Below, piece by piece: positions 43,170 through 50,323 of a stretch of 54,382 nt of DNA. The stretch is from Candidatus Andersenbacteria bacterium RIFCSPHIGHO2_02_FULL_46_16 (GTDB lineage: Bacteria > Patescibacteriota > Andersenbacteria > UBA10190), in the NCBI GenBank assembly GCA_001817065.1, contig MHHQ01000016.1, forward strand, positions 1 through 54,382. Reading direction: 5' to 3'. Under the pieces are notes generated by a model. The model did not search any database, was not told the origin of the DNA, and saw only the letters and a list, made by a program, of their open reading frames with translations. The first letter of the stretch is position 1. The number at the start of each line of letters is the position of its first letter. The position numbers and the translations under genes were made by a program.

Positions 43170-43802
43170 ATGTCTAAAGACATGGGACAAATCGTTGATT
43201 TTCTGTTCGAGGTAGGGATATTGGCGGAAACACCGCGCAGTGGTTTTTATTTCCTGGGAAGCGGGAAGCAGTCGGTGGCAGAGCATGTTTGCCGTGATGT
43301 CTTCATCGGCTACGCGCTGGCACAGATGGAAAAGGGAGTAAATGTGGAGAAGGTTTTAAAAATGTGTCTCTTCCATGATTTGGCAGAAGCGCGGACGAGT
43401 GACTTGAATTATGTACACCAAAAGTATGCTAAGGCGAACGAAAGGAAGGCAGTAGGGGACGTAGCCAAGACACTCCCATTTGGCCAGGATATTTTGGAGA
43501 TACTCAGGGAATATAAGCTGCGCAGAACCAGGGAAGCTAAGCTGGCCAAGGACGCGGATAATCTAGAATGGATACTGTCCTTAAAAGAACAGGCAGATAC
43601 AGGGAACGCCAGAGCAAAAACCTGGATTCCATCGGCAGTAAAACGATTAAAGACAAAAACAGCCAAGCGGTTGGCTGGGCGTATTTTAAAAACAGGTTCT
43701 GACCATTGGTGGTTTGCGGATAAAGAGGATGAGTGGTGGGTAAGCCGAAAGAAAAAAGCCAAGCAAGCGGTTGATAAATATGCTAGTACCGCATTCTTTT
43801 AA
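43170..43802 (+). CDS. HD-domain hydrolase (YfbR/HDDC2-like), C-terminus replaced by an IS
   Basis: 210 residues from MSKDMGQIVDFLFEVGIL. The HD-type metal site is visible: QSVAEHVCRDV (first His), CLFHDLAEARTSDL (HD pair), and a later Asp in LAKDADNLEWIL. YfbR/HDDC2-like enzymes are 5'-nucleotidases for deoxynucleoside monophosphates. The IS630 insertion begins at 43786, inside the third-last group of codons. The present tail STAFF is encoded by the IS end, whereas joining across the IS gives STDPGRSDRGKGLE before a TGA at 45042. The catalytic part is intact, so the protein may still work. Confidence 0.82.
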   Translation: MSKDMGQIVDFLFEVGILAETPRSGFYFLGSGKQSVAEHVCRDVFIGYALAQMEKGVNVEKVLKMCLFHDLAEARTSDLNYVHQKYAKANERKAVGDVAKTLPFGQDILEILREYKLRRTREAKLAKDADNLEWILSLKEQADTGNARAKTWIPSAVKRLKTKTAKRLAGRILKTGSDHWWFADKEDEWWVSRKKKAKQAVDKYASTAFF

Positions 43803-44635
43803 TTAACCACACCTAACTCCCGATACAGCTCTGGAAACTTTTCCTGGGCTTTTTTCGTGGTGAACGTCCAGGTAATCTTACGCCGGTGCTGGTTGCGCCA
43901 GGCGGTGATGGCGGCGACCGTGTTTTTCAAAACAGCCTCATCTGCCAGTCTCGTTTTCAGCCCCTGGGTCTTAAGGCAGCTGATTTCACACTCTGCCATG
44001 TTCAGCCAAGAAGCATGCGTTGGCGTGTGATGGAGTGTCACACGGGCGAAGAAGGCAGCTGTTTTCTGGTCGCCCCATACTTTCGTGAGACTGCCACGCA
44101 GATGGGTATTGAGGTTGTCCAGAACCAGGTGGATATGGGCAGCGGTCCGGTGTTCCTCCATGCAGTAGTGCCAGAGAAAGTTGGCCGTGTCGGCGGCTGT
44201 TCGGCGCTCAGTGACCGCGACTGTTCGTTCACCGACCAAAGGATTAACGGCCACAAACAGATTACGCGTGCCGTTTCGTTTGTACTCGTAGTCGAGCCGG
44301 CGCACGGTGCCCGGCGCGCAAGGCTGGCCGCCCCGGGGCGTGCCGAGCAGCTGCTTGGATACTTCGTCAAAGCAATGCAGCTCGTGGCCAGCAGGAAGCG
44401 GTTCAGTGTAGAGCGCCAGGATGTCGTCCATCCGTTCCCGGAAGAGCGGCGTGAGCTTGGGGACGCACCACATTTTTTTCCCGCCAGGGCTTGAGTTCGT
44501 TCTGGATGAGCACTGCCCGGATCGGATTGAGAGACATGATCGATGTTTTGTACGTGGCATTGACTGCCTCGCGCAACGCCCGCAGCGGCCAGTGGTCGGC
44601 TCCGTCGGGAGCGTTCGTGCAGGCCGTGGCGACAA
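43799..44635 (-). CDS. IS630 transposase, second frame (DDE catalytic domain)
   Basis: The family-like part begins near KKMWCVPKLTPLFRERMDD. It carries all three catalytic residues: LHCFDEVSKQ (first Asp), HLVLDNLNTH (second Asp) and HASWLNMAECEI (Glu in WLNxxE). The codons upstream of KKMWC (MSPRPARTL) are an out-of-frame shadow of the first ORF. Intact across its length, so the element may be active if the frame shift is made. Confidence 0.87.
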   Translation of the reverse strand: MSPRPARTLPTEPTTGRCGRCARQSMPRTKHRSCLSIRSGQCSSRTNSSPGGKKMWCVPKLTPLFRERMDDILALYTEPLPAGHELHCFDEVSKQLLGTPRGGQPCAPGTVRRLDYEYKRNGTRNLFVAVNPLVGERTVAVTERRTAADTANFLWHYCMEEHRTAAHIHLVLDNLNTHLRGSLTKVWGDQKTAAFFARVTLHHTPTHASWLNMAECEISCLKTQGLKTRLADEAVLKNTVAAITAWRNQHRRKITWTFTTKKAQEKFPELYRELGVVN

Positions 44636-44921
44636 TGAAGGCTTCAGCCTCCGGCGTCAGTTTACTCGGCTGCCCACTCCGAGGCAGGTCCTGAAGGGCT
44701 GCTTGTATTGTTGCTCGCTGGCGGTACCGCTTACGCACGTCTCGTACTGTCCAGCTGGAGATTTCTAGCCGCCGGGCAATATCGTTATCCCGCAGCTTCT
44801 GGTGTGACAGCAACAGAATACGAGCCCGGATAATGACGCGGGCATGGTGGGTACCTGTCTTCGTGATCGAGGTGAGATACCGGCGCTCTGGCGCCGACAG
44901 CGCCACGATGTACTTCTTCAT
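44403..44921 (-). CDS. IS630 transposase, first frame (HTH domain)
   Basis: 172 codons. Starts MKKYIVALSAPERRYLTSIT; helix-turn-helix regions (DNDIARRLEISSWTVRDVRKRY and PSKLTPEAEAFI). The useful part ends at about LKPWREK, where the frame passes into the second ORF. The A7 run at 44473-44479 is the likely shift site; the second frame is +1 relative to the first. Confidence 0.85.
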   Translation of the reverse strand: MKKYIVALSAPERRYLTSITKTGTHHARVIIRARILLLSHQKLRDNDIARRLEISSWTVRDVRKRYRQRATIQAALQDLPRSGQPSKLTPEAEAFIVATACTNAPDGADHWPLRALREAVNATYKTSIMSLNPIRAVLIQNELKPWREKNVVRPQAHAALPGTDGRHPGALH

Positions 44922-45077
44922 ATGTTTGTGTTTGTGTGAAGGATTAAAAACACTGACGATAGTATATCATCGGTGTTGAGAATTAAAAGAAGGAGGTACT
45001 AGTACCGACCCAGGCAGGTCGGACAGGGGTAAGGGCTTGGAGTGACCAAGTGGTGCGCGGGAAAATAAATTGGAGAA

Positions 45078-45929
45078 CTACTGGGCGTTTTGAACGGCTT
45101 CCTGACGGACTCGGACTTGTTCTTCGGTAGCATCCAGTTTGTCTTTAAGGTTGCCACTGCGCATTTCGATGAGTTGCTCCTGGTTTTCGCGACGCTTTTC
45201 AAGGTTGAGCTGTCTTTGTTCTTGCGCATTCTGCTGCAACTCCTGACGGTTATCCTGTCGCTGTTCTATGTTTTGTTTGATCTGGTCGCGCCGTTCCTGC
45301 ATGTTTGCTCTTATCTCCTCCTGTCGAGCACCGCGGTTTTGACGAGCAGTTTCCATCATGGCCTTACGAGCAGCCATTAATTCTTCGCGCTGGTCTTTGA
45401 GTTCGGCCACACGTTCTTGCCGTACAGGAATCATGGCTTCCCGGCGGGTGCGCCAGGTTTGAAATCGTTCTAATAGCTTATCTCTAAGCTCCTCGCGCCG
45501 TTCTAAGTAGTTAGTAGCGCGCGTGGTGAGCTTTTCCATACGCTTTTTGATTAGCTCGGTACATTGTTCATCGCCAATTTCCGCGCAAGCGGCTAACTTG
45601 CGGTCCAGCATGTGCAAGTGCTGTTCGTATAGCTGGGCTTTATTCTCTGCTTTTAAAGTAAAGAAACGAATAACGCCATTGCGCATTGTTTCCCAACCAT
45701 AAGACATGCGGTTCACGGTAGGCAAAACTTCCGCAGCCAAGTCTTGCGTGAGGTCTGAATCAGGCAGTTCTGTATCTGTGACGATATCGCCAGCTGTGCC
45801 ATACGGAGAAGGGCTGGGGATGAGGCTGGATAGGGGAGGCATTTGACCGGGAGCTTGTGCCCAAACCGACGGGGCGAATATAACGAGCAGTAAACTGACA
45901 CCAACGAAAGAAAGGTAATGTTTGATCAT
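45078..45929 (-). CDS. Secreted coiled-coil protein
   Basis: 283 residues: signal peptide (YLSFVGVSLLLVIFAPSVWAQ), a short Pro/Ser-rich segment (PPLSSLIPSPSPYG), then from about residue 60 an almost uninterrupted charged helix (LQQNAQEQRQLNLEKRRENQ, and four or more variants of QNRGAxQxxIRANMQERRDQ), probably a long coiled coil outside the membrane. No enzymatic domain. Its start overlaps the ribH stop by four bases, so it is translationally coupled to the riboflavin genes for no obvious reason. Confidence 0.7.
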   Translation of the reverse strand: MIKHYLSFVGVSLLLVIFAPSVWAQAPGQMPPLSSLIPSPSPYGTAGDIVTDTELPDSDLTQDLAAEVLPTVNRMSYGWETMRNGVIRFFTLKAENKAQLYEQHLHMLDRKLAACAEIGDEQCTELIKKRMEKLTTRATNYLERREELRDKLLERFQTWRTRREAMIPVRQERVAELKDQREELMAARKAMMETARQNRGARQEEIRANMQERRDQIKQNIEQRQDNRQELQQNAQEQRQLNLEKRRENQEQLIEMRSGNLKDKLDATEEQVRVRQEAVQNAQ

Positions 45930-46375
45930 TCTTTAATTATATCACGAATCGGCTGTGCTGATAATAAGTTATGAGACGCTAAGGCAGCGCGAACAGCACC
46001 TTGGGCAGTGGATTCCCACCGGGCTTTTGCTTGTTTGAGCGTAGCGCCAGGACCGATGATGCCAAGGCCGATCGGCAGATTATATTTGAGCTGCAAGCTA
46101 ACGAGGGCTTGAAGGACGACGTGCCCCATGACTTCACCGTGCGTAGTATAGCCGCGTTCAATGTACCCGAGAACGACTAAGCAGTCCGGCTTGATTTGTT
46201 GGATAATTGTTTGAACAGCCAGGGGTATTTCATAACTGCCCGGGACACGGATAGTTTTTAATAAGTTAGCGCGGTAGTTTGTTAACTCTTGTTTGGCCGC
46301 CTTGATCATATTATCAGCGATCATCTGATGAAAGTCGGCGGCAATGATAACGACTTTAATTGGCTGATTGGTCAT
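45926..46375 (-). CDS. ribH: 6,7-dimethyl-8-ribityllumazine synthase
   Basis: 149 residues. RVPGSYEIPLAVQTII (substrate loop), DCLVVLGYIERGYTTHGEVM with the catalytic His (usual GxVIRGxTxHxxxV), IGLGIIGPGATLKQAKARW at the end. It makes lumazine from ribulose-derived butanone phosphate and the pyrimidine precursor. It overlaps ribF (kinase domain) by 20 bases. Some loop residues are unusual (GPG for GxLT). The upstream enzymes RibA/RibB/RibD are not in the window. Confidence 0.88.
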   Translation of the reverse strand: MTNQPIKVVIIAADFHQMIADNMIKAAKQELTNYRANLLKTIRVPGSYEIPLAVQTIIQQIKPDCLVVLGYIERGYTTHGEVMGHVVLQALVSLQLKYNLPIGLGIIGPGATLKQAKARWESTAQGAVRAALASHNLLSAQPIRDIIKE

Positions 46376-46760
46376 AAGAGGAGAATAGTTGCGCGGCCTT
46401 GTGGCTATCTTGTTTTAAGGCTTGGATAAGTTCTAGTGAGGAGGGGAATTTTTTAATTTTTCTAATATAACACAGATTACTTAAACTCAGCTTTTCACCG
46501 TAAAGCTTTTGGTAGGGAAAGTCGATCAGATGCACTTCGACGGAAGAGGGCAGATCGGGAAAGGTAGGCCGCGGGCCGACGTGAAGCAGCGCCAGGTATA
46601 AACGGGATTGAGGAATGATTAGAGCTAGACAGGCATAGACGCCATCCGGCGGACGAGCGGACGGGCTGGCTAATTGCAGGTTGGCGGTAGGAAAGCCTAG
46701 AGCGGTACCACCACCTGCGCCTTTAATTACTTGGCCGATAATTAAGGAATCGTTCGACAT
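46356..46760 (-). CDS. Riboflavin kinase domain protein (no FAD synthetase domain)
   Basis: 134 residues: IIGQVIKGAGGGTALGFPTANL (flavokinase motif GxGxxxxGFPTAN), PPDGVYACLALI, LLHVGPRPTF, SVEVHLIDF and LSNLCYIRKIKKFPSSLELI. It equals the C-terminal kinase half of bifunctional RibF, which makes FMN. The N-terminal adenylyltransferase is missing, so FAD must be made otherwise. It overlaps ribE by 38 bases and ribH by 20. Confidence 0.88.
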   Translation of the reverse strand: MSNDSLIIGQVIKGAGGGTALGFPTANLQLASPSARPPDGVYACLALIIPQSRLYLALLHVGPRPTFPDLPSSVEVHLIDFPYQKLYGEKLSLSNLCYIRKIKKFPSSLELIQALKQDSHKAAQLFSSYDQSAN

Positions 46761-47319
46761 ATTTGCTTAAGAGGTCTACTTCTATATTAGCTTGGTAATT
46801 GGCTGATACTTGCCCGAACAGGGTGTGCTCCAGGGTGTAGGGCATCAGAGAGACAGTAAAGGTGTCTTGGTTAACGTCGACAAGCGTGAGACTGACACCG
46901 TCCAGAGCGATGGAGCTTTTAGGAATGAGATAACGCAGCAGGTCGGACGGAAGTTGGCAGGTAAATATTTTATCTTGTTTTATTGTTGAGATAACAGTAA
47001 TGGTGGCGAGACCATCGATGTGCCCCATGACAAAGTGCCCGTCTATAGATTGAGTAGGGGTGAGCGGCCGCTCTAGATTGACGGGGCTCTTGGGATGAAG
47101 TTGACCAAGATTGGTGCGCTGGAGAGTTTCCTGCATCAGACGAAAAGTGATTGTTTGGACGGTGTGCTGCAAGACAGTTAAACAAGCGCCGTTGACCGCC
47201 AGGCTATCCCCGGCGTTAACTTTGTCCGCTAAAGGAGTCGCCAGGACGAGGTGTGTGCCACTGGCTGACTCTTGAAGAGATTCAACTAGTCCTTGATGGC
47301 GAATGATGCCGGTAAACAT
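46723..47319 (-). CDS. ribE: Riboflavin synthase, alpha subunit
   Basis: 198 residues, the usual length. Two lumazine-binding halves: MFTGIIRHQGLVES, GDSLAVNGACLTVL, and then QSIDGHFVMGHIDGLATI, KSSIALDGVSLTLVDV, MPYTLEHTLFGQ. It dismutates two lumazines to riboflavin. First gene of ribE-ribF-ribH-coiled coil, all overlapping. No FMN riboswitch (RFN) is visible upstream. Confidence 0.93.
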   Translation of the reverse strand: MFTGIIRHQGLVESLQESASGTHLVLATPLADKVNAGDSLAVNGACLTVLQHTVQTITFRLMQETLQRTNLGQLHPKSPVNLERPLTPTQSIDGHFVMGHIDGLATITVISTIKQDKIFTCQLPSDLLRYLIPKSSIALDGVSLTLVDVNQDTFTVSLMPYTLEHTLFGQVSANYQANIEVDLLSKYVERFLNYRPSN

Positions 47320-47457
47320 GGCTTAAGGATCATCAATTATCCAGCAAGAAGCAAGGGGGGGAGCGCAAGTTGACCGAAGTGTTTATTAACGTTATGTTGG
47401 GTCGTTGTTCGTTCTTTGGCCAATTTGAGGAAGTTAGTTCTTTTGGGGAGACACGAG

Positions 47458-48267
47458 ATGGAAAGAGAGCTACCGGGTGTATTTGGTGACTTGAGTGATA
47501 TTGAGTGGGTAGAAGGCAAACGAATTGAGTTTGCACCGTCTTCGTACCGGCATAGGCAGGTGGTTGTATGCACGCCTAACCGCCCATTCAAAGCGCGTTT
47601 TGCCAATGGAGAGTTTTCCTACATCGCCTATTGGGAATTGGTACGTGGCGACGGTAGTTGGAACAAGCAAGGAGTGAATGTCGTACCCGTATTGCCAGGC
47701 GAACCGGAACGCTTTCTGATGGTGATTGAACAGCGCGGACCGATGGGTCAGTACGAAGCAGAACTACCGCGTGTGTTAGAGCTGTCGGACGGAAAAACGC
47801 TCGATTTGCGGGTATTTGGCCGATTTAGCTCGTTGGAATTTCCGGGTGGTGGGGTCGAAGAGGGAGAGACGGCGATAATAGCTGGCCTCAAGGAACTGGC
47901 GCAGGAAACAGGCATTCCTGAGCAGCCAGGTACTTTGTTTCTGAACCCTCACCCAGTTTTTCCTTATGTGTGCGACCTAGCGCATGTAAATTACATCGGG
48001 ACAGTGTATCTAAGTTCGGGTGAATTTGCTTCGAAGGTACAGAACGATGGGGGTTTGCACATAGTCGCACTGACCGAGAATGAGATTGAGCGGAACATCC
48101 GTAATGGCGTATTTTGCTCGATGAATGCTGGGCTGGGAATGTGGTATTGGCATCAGAGCTTAGTGCGCCAAGCTCATGAGTGTCAGCGGATATGGGGAGG
48201 AGCACCACCACCAGTTAGTCCAATGCATCTGCTTATCAAGAGAGTTCAGGTACGGATTCCTAGTTGA
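47458..48267 (+). CDS. Nudix-fold hydrolase with a degenerate catalytic box
   Basis: 269 residues from MERELPGVFGDLSDIEW, with GGGGAG seven bases before the ATG. The Nudix box is GGGVEEGETAIIAGLKELAQETGI: the REUxEExGU part reads KELAQETGI, so the first of the two metal-binding Glu residues is Gln and the Arg is Lys. The N-terminal strands (VVPVLPGEPERFLMVIEQRGP) suit ADP-ribose pyrophosphatase-like members. Reduced or altered activity is possible. A longer start at 47416 is less likely. Confidence 0.78.
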   Translation: MERELPGVFGDLSDIEWVEGKRIEFAPSSYRHRQVVVCTPNRPFKARFANGEFSYIAYWELVRGDGSWNKQGVNVVPVLPGEPERFLMVIEQRGPMGQYEAELPRVLELSDGKTLDLRVFGRFSSLEFPGGGVEEGETAIIAGLKELAQETGIPEQPGTLFLNPHPVFPYVCDLAHVNYIGTVYLSSGEFASKVQNDGGLHIVALTENEIERNIRNGVFCSMNAGLGMWYWHQSLVRQAHECQRIWGGAPPPVSPMHLLIKRVQVRIPS

Positions 48268-48361
48268 GGTTCGGGGATGTGTGGTTGGTTTGTTGACGAT
48301 ACTGCTTAAGACTTAGGCGGTTTGTGTTTCGGGGGGTTTGACAGGGCACAAGAAACGTGTC
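48268..48361. other. Short gap before the rlpA promoter
   Basis: A TTTGACA-like box at 48337-48343 is a possible second promoter; nothing else is seen. Confidence 0.35.
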
Positions 48362-48431
48362 TTGACATATTTTGTGGTTATGTTATCATGCTCTGTTTTG
48401 CCTGATAGAGATGATTCTATCAGGCTTTTTT
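48362..48431 (+). promoter_or_regulatory. rlpA-like gene promoter followed at once by an intrinsic terminator
   Basis: TTGACA (48362-48367), 16 bases, TATCAT (48384-48389). Start near 48396. Terminator hairpin GCCTGATAGA-loop-TCTATCAGGC with T6 at 48400-48431, 180 bases before the ATG at 48612. The remaining leader has further pairing segments (GTTGCC near 48431 with GGCAAC near 48508). Confidence 0.65.
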
Positions 48432-48611
48432 GTTGCCCAACTTCGCCTCCTTTAGGCTTCGCTGGGCAGGCCCTTAAAGCCTGATCCAGCGAATAAGTGA
48501 GTTATAGGCAACCCAGGGCTGTTTTAGCAAAATGGGCGTAAAACCCACTTTGTTCCCCAAGGGGATCCCAGCGGGATAAAACGACCACTGTGTTAATCCT
48601 TAAATGCTTTT

Positions 48612-49319
48612 ATGGCCTTATTATTGGCAGCGATATGCATTTTAGGAAACAAACACAAAACAAGAAAAACTATAGCAGAAAGAATCAACTTAATAACCTT
48701 AATGGTCGCCGTGCTGGCTTATTCGTTAGTACCGCAGGTGGGGCTGGCTTTTGAGGTGGACTATACCCAAGCTCCGGCTAAAAAGTTGGTAGCCCAGGTA
48801 CAGATCTTACATAGCGAGGATTTTCAAGATGGTGCCGATGTGGTGCGAGAACCGGAATATACACAAAGAATGGCCGGATCGGTGACAGCCAGCTCTATTA
48901 TTGAAACTAAAGGCGGTGATTGGCGCTCCAGGAAAATGGCTTCAGCAAGTAGCCAGCCGTATACTACGACACGTGTATTGCCGAGCAGTGGCATACCAGT
49001 GGTACTGCAGGGTGAGGCTAGCTATTATAGCCGTGCCGGGTGTTTAGGCTGTAATCCGCTGCGTATAATGGCCAACGGACAGCCTTTGAACGATAATGCC
49101 TTAACGATGGCTATCGGCGCTGACCGAAAGCACTTAGTAGGCTATAGAGCTAAAGTTACCAATGTTAATTCTGGACAATCAGTAGACGTGCTAATAACTG
49201 ACACTGGCGGCTTTTACCAAAGCAAATACGGCAATCGTGTAGCCGATTTAACAATTGCTACAAAACAAGCGATTGGTATAAGTGGGGGACTAGGCCAGGT
49301 CAAAGTAGAAGTTTACTAA
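48612..49319 (+). CDS. RlpA-like double-psi beta-barrel protein
   Basis: 235 residues. A membrane anchor or signal (LITLMVAVLAYSLVPQVGLAF, ~27-47) and ~70 residues of linker precede the C-terminal domain: GEASYYSRAGCLGCNPLRIM, NGQPLNDNALTMAIG, YRAKVTNVNSGQSVDVLITDTGGF, NRVADLTIATKQAIG. These are the RlpA/DPBB motifs (ASYYS, DxxxLTMA, VxVxxxDxGxF, RxADLT). RlpA-type proteins act on peptidoglycan. The usual SPOR domain is missing. Its neighbour, 3D domain protein at 49601, has a related fold. Leader described separately. Confidence 0.82.
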   Translation: MALLLAAICILGNKHKTRKTIAERINLITLMVAVLAYSLVPQVGLAFEVDYTQAPAKKLVAQVQILHSEDFQDGADVVREPEYTQRMAGSVTASSIIETKGGDWRSRKMASASSQPYTTTRVLPSSGIPVVLQGEASYYSRAGCLGCNPLRIMANGQPLNDNALTMAIGADRKHLVGYRAKVTNVNSGQSVDVLITDTGGFYQSKYGNRVADLTIATKQAIGISGGLGQVKVEVY

Positions 49320-49349
49320 AGACAAGCGACAACTTAATACTCGAGAAGA

Positions 49350-49489
49350 AAAAGCAACTGAAGGTAAACCCCCACACTGGCCTAAAGGCCAGGGCTTTTC
49401 AGCGGAGCTAATATAAAAACCATTCATCACCGGCCTTAAAGGCCGGCGCTTTCTGGGTGTGGGGGTGAACTTCAGCTGGCTTTTTCGTG
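49350..49489 (+). terminator. Intrinsic terminator split by a family B element
   Basis: AAAAAGCAACTGAAG (49350-49364) and CTTCAGCTGGCTTTTT (49470-49485) are arms of one terminator, with the 105-base family B unit between them. Confidence 0.7.
49365..49469 (+). repeat. Family B double-hairpin element, copy 4, in a terminator loop
   Basis: Same unit, 105 bases; it lacks two Cs in the left arm (CCCCCACACTGGCC) and ends GGGGGTGAA. Both internal hairpins are intact. Confidence 0.85.
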
Positions 49490-49525
49490 GTTATATTGTT
49501 GAGCACTATAATTGTTCTCTAGTCA

Positions 49526-49590
49526 TTGACTGGAGGTCTGTTTTGTGATAATGTTATAAGTGAGCTTGATTCGCAACAATCAAGCTTTTT
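49526..49590 (+). promoter_or_regulatory. 3D-protein promoter followed at once by an intrinsic terminator
   Basis: TTGACT (49526-49531), then an extended -10, TGTGATAAT (49544-49552). Start near 49558. AGCTTGATT-CGCAAC-AATCAAGCT with T5 at 49563-49590, ten bases before the ATG at 49601, so ribosome binding and the hairpin nearly overlap. Confidence 0.6.
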
Positions 49591-49600
49591 ATAAAACAAC

Positions 49601-50188
49601 ATGTTTAACACTCCTACCCAAACAAAGGGGGGTAGCTGGCTCCAAAGGCTGTGGGCAGTGTCTTGTGACGGAATAGAGTTAATCGTATTGTTTATATTTA
49701 TCGCAGTTAATCTATTCCCGGCACAAACACTGGCTTTTAACAACGAGGTGGGCTTATCGAATTCAGCTTTAGTGTTTGATCTTGATCCGGCACTGGAGGG
49801 CGTGGCGGTAGTAGGAATTGAAGCTTACCCGCAAGCGAAAACATTTGCCCGGGTATTGCAGGAAGAGTCTTTGCAGGTGAGATCTTCACTGACGGCAGGA
49901 AGCAGGGTGCATGTTCTAACGACAGCTTATTCCTCAACCACAGACCAGACAGACGGGAATCCGTTTGTGACAGCGAACGGGGAGAGGGTAGGACCAGGAA
50001 CGATGGCGGCTAACTTTTTGCCAATGGGAACCACGGTGAAGATTGGTGATAATATTTATGTCATTAATGATCGTATGAATGTGCGATACAACAATAAATA
50101 CGTGGTGGATATATGGAAGCCAAATCGGGCAGAAGCCATACAACACGGCGCTAGGATCATGGAGATGGAAGTAGTGACCTTGCCTTAG
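49601..50188 (+). CDS. 3D-domain (double-psi beta-barrel) cell-wall protein
   Basis: 195 residues: N-terminal helix (GIELIVLFIFIAVNLFPAQT) as signal or anchor, ~60 residues linker, then the 3D domain: TTAYSSTTDQTDGNPFVTA, GPGTMAANFLPMGTTVKIGD, VINDRMNVRYNNKYVVDIW, EAIQHGARIMEMEVV. The three Asp residues of the family are all present. 3D domains occur in lytic transglycosylase-like and resuscitation proteins that cut peptidoglycan. Close to RlpA-like gene, with the same control layout. No glycosidase domain is attached. Confidence 0.8.
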   Translation: MFNTPTQTKGGSWLQRLWAVSCDGIELIVLFIFIAVNLFPAQTLAFNNEVGLSNSALVFDLDPALEGVAVVGIEAYPQAKTFARVLQEESLQVRSSLTAGSRVHVLTTAYSSTTDQTDGNPFVTANGERVGPGTMAANFLPMGTTVKIGDNIYVINDRMNVRYNNKYVVDIWKPNRAEAIQHGARIMEMEVVTLP

Positions 50189-50244
50189 CTGACCGTCCGG
50201 GGAGCAGGTAGTGAGTCTGGATACAACAATGAAAGTTAATAATA

Positions 50245-50273
50245 TTGACTTATAATACCTTAGTGATTATTAT
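50245..50273 (+). promoter_or_regulatory. rplS promoter
   Basis: TTGACT (50245-50250), exactly 17 bases, TATTAT (50268-50273). No hairpin in the 45-base leader. Confidence 0.65.
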
Positions 50274-50323
50274 GTTGTTTACCCTTTAGTGGGGCATTTA
50301 ATTAATAGGAGAGAGGAATAGTT

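Larger units (their letters stand above)
43786..44999 (-). mobile_element. IS630-family insertion sequence (1,214 bp)
   Basis: Flanked by TA (43784-43785 and 45000-45001). Its ends form inverted repeats GTACCKCMTTCTTTTAATT (K and M are the two differences). The two transposase frames fill almost the whole element. The 9-bp direct repeat CTAGTACCG seen at both edges comes from the TA duplication plus similarity between the left end and the flank. It inserted into the 3' end of the HD-domain gene. Confidence 0.88.

Noticed and set aside
43786-44999. The IS630 element as the source of transposase for the family A MITEs
   Set aside because: Their terminal inverted repeats are unrelated (GTACCKCMTTCTTTTAATT against YGGAAGTCACATTATG). 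Only the TA target is shared.
43783-45007. A 9-bp target duplication (CTAGTACCG) for the insertion sequence
   Set aside because: The inverted repeats continue into this sequence, and IS630 elements duplicate TA. The extra seven bases match because the left IS end resembles the right flank.
48432-48611. A c-di-AMP (ydaO) riboswitch before the rlpA-like gene
   Set aside because: Cell-wall genes often carry one, but I could not find its conserved core; the leader only shows generic pairing segments.
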